Origin: Nakataea oryzae | Lineage: Eukaryota > Ascomycota > Sordariomycetes > Magnaporthales > Magnaporthaceae | Assembly (NCBI GenBank): GCA_003049435.1 | Contig: PYSQ01000060.1 | Span: 24,007 to 88,006 of the forward strand | Length of the DNA: 64,000 bases | Direction of reading: 5' to 3' | Shown here: positions 11,906 through 22,845 of the stretch, in pieces | Layout: each line of letters begins with the position of its first letter | Position numbering within the stretch: the stretch's first letter is position 1 | The notes under the pieces: model-generated | What the model was told of the DNA's origin: nothing | The model's database searches: none | The model's input: the letters and a program-made list of their open reading frames with translations, nothing else | Position numbers and translations under genes: made by a program

Positions 11906-13648
11906 TTCCCTCCCTGGTAGCTAACCGGTTTGGTCCGTTTAAAAGCTGATACTAACCTGAACTTTTGTTTTCCTTCCAGCCTTTTAACGGTAGGATATAC
12001 CATAAAGCCTTTCCGGCCCCTAACCGGTAAAGCATAACTTTTATTAATCCCCCCGGCTTCCTACCGGTAAGCCCCGGTATTTTAACAGCTCCCGAAAGGC
12101 TGCCTTATATTCCTTTATAATTTTATCCGTAATATACCTTTTTAAAACCTACGATTTTTCCGACTTATCGTAACCTGCCTATTTAATTAAGTATTCCCGC
12201 TTTTTCTGTAGCCCCCTATATCCTTTTAAAATATCCATTTCGAAACGGTTTGCCTTTTCTTTTTCAATTTCCACTTTTTAATTTTCTAGCTTTTCGCCGG
12301 TTTGTTTTATAGGGATATAGCAAGTTCGCCGGGAATATATCATATATCCGGTATTTTACCTGTAATTTTAATCGAAACGCTAAACTTACCGACCTAACTA
12401 TTGCTGTAATTTAAAAAGGTCCTAACTATTTATTTAATAATTTCCTCGAAGGTTTTTTTATTTCAATGTTCGCTATATCCAATAATACCCAATTTCCTTT
12501 TTTAAAAGGTACTGGTAGCCTATACCTATCGTAGTACTTTTTATATATTTTAATCGCTTTTTTTAATAAAATTTTAGCGCGCGCCTTGGATAGCTTCCGG
12601 GGTCCCTTTAATAAATAGCATATTACCGGGTATAGCTAGATATACCGTAATAATGTGCCTAAATTACCTATATTTATCACAAATAACCGTTTTTCAAATA
12701 AATGGCATATTTATACCCCCCAAAATTTTCCTAATTTTCCCTAACATTATTCGGGCTTTAAAGCTTTTATTTAAAGGTCTGCTATTGTATAAGGCAGCCC
12801 TTTACGTATTACCTTTTAGCTAATTCCCGGTCGGAATTTAAAAAGGAATATCGTAATCCTGGTTCATTTTGGAATTAATTTTAAAAAGTTAAGTTTCATT
12901 AGGTCCTAACGGATTTTGAAAGCTTCGAACGGCTAATATTCCCCCTGTAAAATGCCTGAAATTCCTATAAATTTTTCTAATATTTAAAGCATCCGCGTAT
13001 TATGGTTTTTAATCCCTATTTTAAGCCATTTAACAAAATTAACCTAAATAAACTGCGGTAAGCTATCGGGGTAATTTATAAATTTAAATGCTATTTATTA
13101 CGACCGTTTCCAGTTATTGAAATTACTGGAAATTATTTAAACTTTTATCCGATTTTTACTGTACTTCCCTTTTTCGCTATCTAAAATAAATTCGTAATCG
13201 TTTACGTAATGAGCGATTTTTTACCAAGATATAAATTCCCTTAAGGTAGGCATTTTAAAGGTAATCTTGTTTTATATAGGGCTTTTTCAGCGTTTTCCGG
13301 TATTTTTACCGCCGTTACCTGCATTTCCGAATAATCGTTTCCTTTGCGTAATCCTGCGGATATTTTTAATTTAACGTTTGCGTATCGCTTTAGCTATAAA
13401 TTAAGCTTTGAGAGCTTTTAGTGCTATATCGTTAAGCGAAACGAAATCGTTAGATACCTATAAGGCATTTCCGGTATTTCTAAATGCTAAAGTCCTTTTA
13501 TTAACGGTAGCTATTATAGCCGTCGGTATTATTACCGCAATTAATAACGTTTGCAGAATAGCAATCGTTTTTATTTCCAATTAATTAGTCCTTTTGAATA
13601 TCCATTCCTGGCTTGTTTTCCTATTAAAATCGAAAAAAAGGATAATTA

Positions 13649-14061
13649 TATCAGGAATAAACTTCGTATAAAGGCAAAATAAGCACTGGAATTATTAAAA
13701 GCTAATGGTATTTTTACCGGTAAGTTTAAACGTAATCGCATATAAGGGAAATCCCCTAAAAATAGTTCTTTAACAGTAAGGGTTATGGATAAAAATCATC
13801 CTTTTTTAACTTTTCCCCCCTTTTTCCCCGTAAGGCGGAAGGACCAGCCCTATAAATCCTTTGTGTTTTTTACGGACGTTTGTAACGGTTACCTGTCTAT
13901 ATCCCGTTTAGTTCTGTTAGCGTAATACGGCTAAAATACCGGCATTTTACCGATATTTTGTGGCTGAAATACCGGTATTTCGCCGATATTTTACGGCTAA
14001 ACCTTAGCTTTATATTGCCTAATCCCGTTTTATACGCTGGACCGGATCCGTATACCTGACA
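13649..14061 (-). repeat. Gamma gypsy 5' LTR (413 bp, expanded)
   Basis: Partner of the LTR at 9208-9525, ending in the intact CCTGACA. It is about 95 bp longer than its partner because of a tandem repeat at 13928-14002. Since both LTRs are identical at insertion, the expansion (or loss in the partner) happened afterwards. Confidence 0.75.
13928..14002. repeat. 33-bp minisatellite within the gypsy LTR
   Basis: Units beginning (C/T)GGCT(A/G)AAATACC start at 13928 and 13961, with a third partial unit at 13994. Each contains ACCGG and CGATATTTT blocks. The partner LTR lacks the array but has a related stretch near 9600, outside the LTR. Confidence 0.7.
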
Positions 14062-14746
14062 GTAGGCGGTTTTGCCGTACTTCCTATACCTAATATATAA
14101 AAGAAAATTAATATTGTTAAACTGCGGCGTAATTTCGCCGGGTAGTTATTAGGTTCCAGTATTATCCCTATATGGTTTTTTCGATTTTTTAGTATTTTAG
14201 CGCGTAATTCCATCCCGGATCCGGTAAGCGCGGTTTATATTTTCTGGATCTAAACACGTCGTTACGTACCTTCTAAATTTAGCTAGCTGTTTTTATCGGC
14301 CTTTTTAATATTAACGCCGTTTAAAGCCGGTTAATTTTAATTTTCCTTTTTTCCTATTAACCATAATAATATAATAATAGTAATAGTAATATTAGCAGTA
14401 ATAGCATTAATACGTTTTATTTTCCCTTTATAACCTTTCCGTAACCTTTTGTTTTACGCTAACATTTTTTAATTACTTTTCCGTGACTTATTATGCTGAT
14501 TAAAAAGCGGCTATCTACAGCGGCTGGTATGTGGCGTTAGGTTAAACGTTTATATATTATACCTTTATTTTTCCCTTATTTACCGTTATTTATTCCCGTT
14601 TCGCAGCAACCTTTCGCTAATTTTCGTTAATAAATTTGCTGGTAATAAAAGTTGCGTTATATATTTGCGTATAATATTGCGCTTATTTAAACCTAACGAA
14701 CGTTATATTTATAATATAAATAAATCCCTGGTTTTTTCAATATATC

Positions 14747-16875
14747 TGTTATAGGACCGATACGAAGCCTAACGCGCGCGTATTAAAAAACGAATAGTAT
14801 TTGCAAAAGTAAGGAACTATTTCCAGGAAACCGATTTAATTAAGGATTATACGTTATAATTATATAATTTATAGCCATAGCTATAAGCCTAAAGGTGGTA
14901 ACCTTAGGCTATTAACCTATTATATACCCCCGAATTTACGCTTCCGGAACTCTTTCCTTAGGTTTTTTAAAACGTAAGCTTAAGGCCGACCATCCTATAG
15001 TCGAAAATTTGCGGGTATCTTTTAACCTTTTTATAATCGCTTTTACCGTTAGATAATTAGCCGCTTTCTAATTCCCGGCTTTTAATATATTTTCGCCCGG
15101 CGTAATACCCCTTTTATGCTTCCTAAACCTTTAAAGGGAAATTTATTACCTTAACCCCACTTATAGTATATATACCTACCTAAAATCTATAATCGCCGCT
15201 TATAAATAGATAGCTTTAAACCCCTTTTCCGATTTAAACCTTACTATATAGCCCTACGGCCTACCGCTTTAACCGGCGTTTTAAAAAGTCGGGAATATCA
15301 TAATAAGCGTTACGTAAGCTCCGTTTTATAAAATTAGCCAATTAGCTAATTATATTTTAATGCCGTACTAAATCCGATTTAATTACGCTTTAAGCTTAAT
15401 TCGGTTACGGTACGCATTTAATAAGGGGTTATTTGTCGTTTTGCACTTTTAAAGTTTCTCTTATTCCTTTTCCCTTTTATTCCTCTTCGGACGTTTAGGT
15501 GCTTTTTTTTATGGGCAATTGCGTTTGAAATATCCCGATTGCTTGCAAAAAAAGCACTTAACTATTATTAAAAAGGCCTTTATTATTGTATCTATTAATT
15601 CCGTACTGTTATAATCTGGTATTATTTATTATACGCTAAACACTTTTTCAAACGTTCGAAATAAAATAATAAGCCCCTTTATTAAAAGGTGTCTTAAAGT
15701 GCAGGGTAACTTGGGCCCCAAAGCCACTGTAATTACAGTGGTTTAGGGCCTATTATATACTGTCGCTTTTCTATTTACAGTGATCTTAGTAAGGGTGCAT
15801 TGCCTTCCTTCATATACTCTCCGACATGCATCCCGTACATATCCCGCCCTAGGGGCCTCCGGTACCCTAAATAACTTTCCGAAAAATTATTTTATATGGG
15901 GATTTTTAAAAATCGACTTACGGCTACCAAAGCCATTTCCACGTTAGGCCTCCAAATCTAACTTGGGCATAGCACCCATTTGGGTTGCATAGTAGGTGCT
16001 TAGCAGCCCTATAAAGCTACAGGGTAGGTAGTTTAGTATTATTATTATAAAGAGATTCCTTTCTAACAGCTAATATAAATATCAGCTTAATGTAATCTCA
16101 TAACCTAAATGTTATTACAGGGTAATACCCTAAGTAATAATCCCTATATGCCGGAGTTTATTTTAACACCCTTAACGCTTATTAGCTATATCGCTTTAAA
16201 ATCGAACCGTTATTATAGCTTATTATCGAATTTTACCGTTAAAAGTGTTATTAATGCTTTAAAAGTTCAATTTTTAGCGCCGGCCTTATACCGTTCCGTA
16301 TTTTAACGTACTAGGAAACCGTATAAGGGCTTTCTGCTATACTGGCGTATTATTACTAAAGCGAACCTAGCTTTCCTTTTTTCCGTATATTTCGTAAATC
16401 CGTTTCGACCTTTCGTAAAAACGTTTAGGGGTCCGCGCTTTCCGCTATTCCGTTAATAGATGTATATTTTAAATATTGCATTTTAAAATTCCTGAAACGA
16501 TTATAAACGTAAAAGAATTAGGCCTATAGGTTTTTTATCGCTAACTTATTGGTAGCTATTTTCGTACGCATTTTTAAAAGCTATATTTTAAAGCTTTTAT
16601 TATAAAATCCGGTAAGTAAAGTAATTATTGCCGGCGGTCGTAATTTAACATCCTTTTCGTTAGTAGTTCGAATATTAAAGGATAAACCTTTGCAAAATGT
16701 TACCGGACTGATACGAAGCTTAATGTACGCGTATTAGAAAACGAATGGTATTTATAAAGGTAAAGAACTATTTCCAGGAAACTGATTTAGTTAAAGACTA
16801 TACACTATAAATAGATAATTTATAGCTATAGCTATAAGTTTAAAGGTGGTGGCTTTAAGCCACCAACCTATTATA
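14747..16875 (-). mobile_element. Beta element with both LTRs (minus), carrying a nested alpha LTR
   Basis: Two 178-bp LTRs at 14747-14924 and 16698-16875 in reverse orientation enclose the beta interior. The interior is interrupted at 15680-16168 by an alpha solo LTR. Without that insert the element is about 1.63 kb, equal to the copy at 48980-50612. No protease, reverse transcriptase or integrase can be recognised, so it is probably a short non-autonomous LTR element. Flanking 5-mers (ATATC, CGAAA) do not match, and LINE1 sequence is missing at the site. Confidence 0.8.
15680..16168 (+). mobile_element. Alpha solo LTR (489 bp, internally deleted), TSD CCCTT
   Basis: It starts TATTAAAAGG (RIP form of TGTTGAAAGG) and ends TTTTAACA. 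It is flanked by CCCTT at 15675-15679 and at 16169-16173, a perfect 5-bp target duplication. It is about 140 bp shorter than the full 629-bp LTR because of an internal deletion. It contains the perfect 18-bp palindrome CCACTGTAATTACAGTGG at 15724-15741. It is inserted in the beta element interior. Confidence 0.9.
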
Positions 16876-17400
16876 CGAAATTATATTAAAATCAGGTATA
16901 GTTTTTAATAAAATTACGGCTAAACTTTCGAAATTTAGTTCAATAAAACGGACTAGAATATTTTTTTCCGTTTAACAGTATTATAAATAGGCTAACGATT
17001 TTAAAGGTAATATTTAAGCTATAAGTTTTATTTTTTCCTTTCGTATTATAGTCGCTATCCGGCTATTAATGCCTTACTAATAGCCTGGTTACTTTAAAAA
17101 ATTATAAATACGAATTATTTAAAGAATTCCGCGCTATTTATAAGGCGTATTTACCTAACAATTCGGCGGCGGTTTTTTTTACCCCGAAAATAATACGGAT
17201 ATAATAGCCGTTCCCCGTAATTTTTACGCGATAATATTCGGCGAAATGAAAAATAAACGTTTTCAAGCGGAAATTTACGTATTATTAAAAAAGGTAACAA
17301 AATTAACGCTTTAATAGCCGACTTTACTAATGCCGCCTTTTCCGCGCGGTATAAAAAATTGTTTATTTTCTGGTAATTTACCGCCAAAGCTTACTTATAG
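16876..17400 (+). pseudogene. Antisense frame of LINE1 copy D (fragment)
   Basis: The plus strand here is opposite to LINE1 copy D. It encodes stretches matching the other antisense frames: LKSGIVFNKI near 16886, then PENNTDIIAVPRNFYAIIF near 17190, then MKNKRFQAEI. The N-terminus is cut by the beta insertion and the Lys/Glu-rich tail is lost at the 17401 junction. Stops are RIP-type. Confidence 0.5.
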
Positions 17401-17765
17401 GGTTGCAGCTTTTTCTTCATTTTTATTACGCTTTGGATAGGGGCTAACTATAAGCATCGCAGGGTAAGCGATGCAAATAAACCAATTTACTATATGAAGT
17501 GGTAAGGGGAATATTAAATGCCCTTTTAAACCTACCAATATAAGCCAGGCTTAGGTACCTTTTTTATATATAAGGCGCGAATGCGCAGTTCGAAATGCGT
17601 TTAAGGTGCATTTGGCTTACGTATAGGCGTTCGGCTTAGATATACGTAAAGCGCATTTAAGGTGTATTCCACGTAAGGTGGGGCCGTAGCCTGGATTATA
17701 GTTACGTGCCTAGCACGTAACTACCTAGGGTACAAATTAAAAGTTCCTAACATAAAGTAATAGTT
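17401..17765. mobile_element. Foreign block of about 365 bp replacing part of LINE1
   Basis: This sequence is absent from other LINE1 copies and less AT-rich than its surroundings. It contains two hairpins: GCATCGC/GCGATGC at 17454-17474 and a 9-bp arm pair GTTACGTGC/GCACGTAAC at 17701-17721. It begins near TATAGGGTTG and ends near TTCCTAACA, so it could be another solo LTR. The flanking 5-mers do not match, and about 1 kb of LINE1 is missing at the site. Single copy in this window, so classification is open. Confidence 0.4.
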
Positions 17766-19289
17766 TCCTTTCGCCCGGTTTATTTTGGATAATTTTCGTT
17801 TATTATTTAATTTTCAGTATTTAAGTTTACTATCAGTTAAATTAGCATCTTAAAGCCGCTATATCGGTTAGTTTTTTATTAATTTGGCTTATTCTTTTCC
17901 TTTTATATTTCTCTTTTTAAAATCGCTACGATCCTTTTCGGTTATAGCTTCGCTTTTATTATTAACTATACCGAATTTATTTTAGCTTATATTTTATTAT
18001 TTCGCAATAACCTTTTCAAGTTAGCCGTTCAACCGTTTAGTTAAATTTCGATTAAGGGAACGAACGTTCCCGTTATAAATAGCTTATAAAAGGTCTCTTT
18101 ATAGGTTTTTATAACCCTGTTTAAACATTTGCTTTAGATTTTCGCTAAAGTTTTTACCGCCCTTTTGATTTTTTTTTAAAGTCGCATTAAACTTGTGCTA
18201 TACTGGAACGGCGAATCTTATTACCGCTAAATACAGGTATTTTATTTTAATAAACGTAAATCTTAGGTAATCATAGTTAGGCATATAAAGGATAACTACT
18301 GGTATATTATCCTTTTTAAATTTTAACTACGTAATGTATTTAAATTATCCTTAAGTTTATTTATAATTTTAATATCCGTACGCTTTCTCGTACCTTTACG
18401 AGCTTTATTGTAACCTTTTTAAAATGTAATGAAAAGGTTAAAGGGGCTTTTTTTCCTGCTAATTTATAATAACTGGTATTTACCCGGGTAAAATCTTGCT
18501 TAATATTTCTTTATTTATAATAAGCAATTTTAATAGGCTGCTTTTAGCGGTTTTACCACCTGGGTTACGTTAATGTTAAAATTAAAAATATTAATATCGT
18601 TTATTAACCTAATTATAATTACCCGTTTTAGCTTTTTAGTTTTTTTATGTAATTTTGCGGTATAAAAGATAAATAATATAAAAATACGGGAATTTTAAGG
18701 TATTCCGTTAGCTATTTGTAACGCGTTCAGATTCTGATTATTAAAATGAAAGATTATTATTTTATCGTTAAAAAAGCTTTATAATAGTTTTACGACCTAA
18801 CAAAGTTATCTGTATTTTTTAAATTTATCGAAAAACTATATATATAATACCGTATTAAAAGTTTTATTAATATCAAACGAAAATAAACCGATTATTATTT
18901 TCGAATTTTATCTTATTATGATTATTTTTATAAATAGCTTTATCGCTATTTCAGTCGATTTATATTATTAATTATTCATTTATTCGTTAGGTAATAGTAA
19001 ACAGGCTTTTATAAAGTTACAAATCTTTTTTACTTGTATTTTTTTTAGTACTTTCCTTATAATTTCTAATAGGGCTATCGGTTATTACGTCCCGATTATA
19101 TGCAGGTTTTTACCAGGCTTTTATAGTCCTATAGTCTGAAATTTCTGGAATTTCGCTAGGTAATAGCCGATACGCATGTATATTATAAATAGTTCCGCTA
19201 ATACCTCGAATAAGGTAGGGGATTTATCGTTAAAAGGACGCCGGTAGGGATATTAGTTAGCTTTATGGCTTTTTATAAGCTTATTTTCC

Positions 19290-19433
19290 CCTGTATAACA
19301 CGCAACGGATACGCGGAGAAGTCGAAGCGACCCGAATTTTTCCCGACTAAAGAGGTTTTATAGGGTCGCATAGAAAATTGAATTAAGAGAAATTCCCTAT
19401 GGCTTATATAAACCGAATAGGGTAAATAATTTA
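19290..19433 (+). mobile_element. 5'-truncated LINE1 3' tail with 16-bp target duplication
   Basis: The last 144 bp of LINE1 (from CTGTATAACACGC to the AT-rich end) lie in forward orientation inside reverse-oriented LINE1 copy D. It is flanked by identical TATAAGCTTATTTTCC at 19274-19289 and 19434-19449. Confidence 0.9.
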
Positions 19434-20604
19434 TATAAGCTTATTTTCCTTGAGGTCTTTTTTACGTTCCCGTCTGTTATTTTACAGCGAATTTTAAATT
19501 TCCTTTTGTTTTTCCCCCTTATTAAGTTACGTATATTTAAAGTTTTAATGGTTAATTCCGGGGCAATTTAGCTCTTAAGGCCGCTTTTTGCTTTTTAAAT
19601 TACGGTAACCCTATTTCCGGGTAACTTTAACGTTAATAGGGAAAGCGGTAATAAAGGCGAATAATTCCGGTTTTTCGTTTATTTCCCTATTAACCATATA
19701 CTTTTCGCGTTTTTTTCCCTATTCGTTTCGTATATAGCTATACGCTACGTATATTTCGCCATTCTTTTTATACCTTTTTTTCGCCTTTATTATTTAGCGC
19801 ATTTCTATCTTCGCCTCCTTTATACGGAAGCGTTTTTATCTTTTTTCCGCTTTATGTTTTTCGCGGAATAGCTGCAAAATTTCCTTATTTTACCAGCTAT
19901 ATTTTCCAGGTTTTCCTTTTACCTTTAACACTGTTAGGTTCTTTATTTTTAGGATCGTTTATAACAGTACGTCCATTTTGCAGTTAATCGTTTCAGGGTT
20001 ACGGGAAGGGGTTTGCGCTGGTTTAATTCTATATTTATCGAAGGCTTTTACCGCCCTTTTATTTATTTTTCCCTAGTTTTATCTTTTTCGTATTCGCTTA
20101 TTAATCTATCCCGTATTTTACCTAATTATTATAATTGTCCCCGTATATTTATTACTATTTACCGTAATTCTTTTATCTTTCCCGTTTAAATATCGCTAAT
20201 CACTTACGTTAAATTTATAGTCGTATCCCTATAACCTATTACCGATTTTATAGGGGTATTATAGCAAATAAACAATTGTATTTTCCAGGTATTTAGTTTC
20301 CTTATTTACCGGTTATAATAAAGGTTAAAATCCCCGACTATTAAAAAATAACTTTTCGGAATAATATCCGTAAATATATTTAAAAGGGTTTTTCAATCGG
20401 TTATTATTATACTTTTAGTTATTGGTAAATATACCGATTGAATTGTAACATTATAGTTTTCGGTTATAATTGTTATACGGTATTAATCTGGTATTGCTTT
20501 GTAGTTTAAGATATACAACCTTAACCTTACGTAAATAACTATCTTTATTGCCGGGGTTTTTAGCTAATTACGTTTGCCGTTTTTAGCTTCCTTTTATTTA
20601 CCAC

Positions 20605-20783
20605 TGTGATAGGTTGGTGGCCTAAGGCTATACCACCTTAGGCTTGTAGCTGTGGCTATAGATTGTTATTTATAGCGTGCCGTCCTCAGCCGAATCGGTT
20701 TCCTGGAGATAGTTCCTTACCTTTGCAAATACCATTCGTTTCCTAACACGCGTGCGTATAAGCCTCGTGTCGGTCTCGTAACA
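20605..20783 (+). mobile_element. Beta solo LTR (179 bp), little RIP, TSD GCCGC
   Basis: It begins TGTGATAGG and ends CTCGTAACA, matching the beta LTRs but keeping many C and G bases they have lost. The right flank is GCCGC (20784-20788) and the left is ACCAC (20600-20604), the same 5-mer after two G-to-A changes. The matching site in LINE1 copy C (near 46340) is unoccupied. It sits in the endonuclease part of LINE1 copy D. Confidence 0.85.
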
Positions 20784-20988
20784 GCCGCGAGGTTTCCGCC
20801 TTTCCTTTTCGTATATATATTGGATAATTTTCGTCCTAATTTACGCCGGTTATTTTATCGTTCCTGTCTTTATTTTAAAGGGCTTTCAAATTACTAGTAC
20901 GTTAAAATTACCATTTTTCGCTAATAGCGTGTCTAAAAGCCTTAGTCTTTTCCCTATATTCCATTATATGATTTTCAATAGCGGGGTC

Positions 20989-21006
20989 GGGGGGGGGGGG
21001 GGGGNG
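20989..21006. repeat. Poly-G run with an undetermined base
   Basis: Sixteen G, one N at 21005 and another G. The equivalent site in LINE1 copy A is ten C (31763-31772) and in copy C six G (46545-46550). It marks the ORF1/ORF2 boundary of LINE1, read from the opposite strand here. The true length is uncertain because the assembly is ambiguous. Confidence 0.8.
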
Positions 21007-22845
21007 CGATATATTATTTTATAATTTAAAGAAGGTTTCCCTATTAGTAATATTCGTTTAGCAGCTATTGCAACGTAACGGTAGTAGCTCATTCCCTAAA
21101 AAAGCTTTAAGCGTACTGTTATTAACGTCCGCCGTTAAGGCAGCCGTTTTAATCGGTTTTCTGACTTTTAAATTATTGATTGCATTTATTATGCCTTTAT
21201 ATTTGCTTTTACTTTTCGCTTTTTAATTTCTGGGTAATAGGCTACCTTCGGTCGTTTTTGCAATCTTTTAAATACCTGTTTCCATTAGGGGTTAAGCGGA
21301 TTTTTACGTCGCCATTAGGGTTTCTGTTTTTTCCCCCGCGAGAGGAAAGGGTAATAGTATTGTTACCAGTAGCGTTAATATCGGTATAAATTGGAAGGGT
21401 TTTTATAAGGTGGTTATAACTTATCCGCTATATGCGAACATTTTCGGTTTTAAATGCTAGGTTTCCTCATTTTTTTGCTATATCTCTTTTTTTGCCGAAC
21501 ATTTTTAGTAATATAATATCTAGCCTGGCTTATTGCAAGGTACGTAAAAAGCGTCGCTAATACCTCCTAAAAATTTCGCTTCGGCGTTTTTCTTTTTTCC
21601 GTATTTATCGTTACTATACCTTTTTTTTCCGCATTACGCGCATTTTTTCCGATTTATATTAGTAGCTTTTATACCCCTATTATAAATATCAATAATACTA
21701 ATATACTGCTTGTTTAGGGTTATAAAAGCGGTATTGATACGTTACGTTATCCTATTTTAAGTAGGTTTCTATAATTAGGTTGTTTTTTTAAAGTTTATAA
21801 ATTAAATAAAAGCGGTTACGGCCGGTTTTTCGCTTTACCGTTTTTATATTGCTACCGTTAACCTAAAAATCCTTTTTACGTCGTTTTCTCTATTCAATTA
21901 TCTAATTAAATTAAACCCTAACTTTAGATAATTTCCTTTATTAAAAAAAGGTTAAAAAGAAACTAATAGAAATCTAGTCGCTACTATTATAATCGTTGTT
22001 TTTTAATATAAATTGCTTATTTTCGCTAATTTTTAGCGAACGTTTTATATTATAAAATCGGCTTAACCTTTCCGTTATTTAGGCGTAAATTTCTTTTAAT
22101 TTTATTTTCCGTTTTTTATTGAAAACTTATGTTTTTAAAATGGAATTTGATATTTCCTAACGGTTATTAACAGGTTACGGTTATATAGCTAAGGTTTATT
22201 ATTTAATTATATATTTCGATTGTTTGCTTTAATGTTAGCTTTTAAATGTTTTCCCCCCTCTTAATTATAAGGATTTTATTATCGATAATTAGGGGTAAAA
22301 ACAAATGTTTCGTTATATATAGCTTACGTTTGGTATTTTAAAATATCGCCGTAATTTATACTTAAATATGCGCTTTTTCCTTTATTATTTTTTGCAAGTT
22401 TATTCTCCTTTCGATCCGTTCGAAAGCCGCGATAATTTTGCCGGTTATAATAGGGTTATTGGCATTAGGCGATTCGGTAACTGCGGTTATAATGGTTTAT
22501 TTATTTAAACGGTAAACGAAATTTGCAAATAGGCGGCCGGTTACGCCTTTTTTACTGTTATTACCTTTTAAAAGGTATTTTTTCGCGTTTTCGATAAATC
22601 TCCTGATAAACTTAGGTAATTTGTTTTTAGCTAGAATGTTTATTCGGATTAACGCGTGTTTTTATTCGGTAACTCGTCCTATTTAATCTATCGTTTCGGT
22701 TGCGATAGGGAAACCTGTAACCTTTTTTTAAATTAGCGGTGTAACGTTACCAGGATTTACCATCAAATGTACGGCGCCCTTAAGGCAAGTTAATGCGCTT
22801 TATCGAATGGAAGCTTCAGATTTGCGATACAGCGGCTTGCATATA

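Larger units (their letters stand above)
9208..14061 (-). mobile_element. Gamma: Ty3/gypsy retrotransposon with most of pol deleted
   Basis: The element is bounded by direct repeats at 9208-9525 and 13649-14061, whose ends are inverted (TGTCAGG and CCTGACA, RIP-altered to TATTAGG, TATCAGG and TCTAATA). On the minus strand, a gag-like sequence spans roughly 13270-12780 (KIAHYVNDYEFILDSEKGKY). It is followed within a few hundred bases by an integrase C-terminus near 12600-12250 (IYKKYYDRYRLPVPFKKGNW, then VLLDIANIEIKKPSRKL and LGPF), typical of gypsy integrases. Protease, reverse transcriptase and the integrase core are absent. The flanking 5 bp do not match (ATTAT and GTAGG), so at least one flank has been rearranged. 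Confidence 0.75.
14062..22845 (-). mobile_element. LINE1 copy D (minus), interrupted by several insertions
   Basis: A long LINE1 copy whose 5' end is near 22845 and whose 3' portion reaches 14062. ORF1 sequence lies around 21000-22750, endonuclease at about 20300-20950, and reverse transcriptase at about 18200-19270. The antisense frame is in the 16876-17400 segment, and 3'-region sequence lies at 14075-14700. It is split by a beta element (14747-16875), a 365-bp foreign block with loss of about 1 kb of LINE1 (17401-17765), a truncated LINE1 tail (19290-19433) and a beta solo LTR (20605-20783). Comparison with copies at 29880-37760 and 41281-48649 defines these segments. All frames are RIP-broken. 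Confidence 0.75.
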
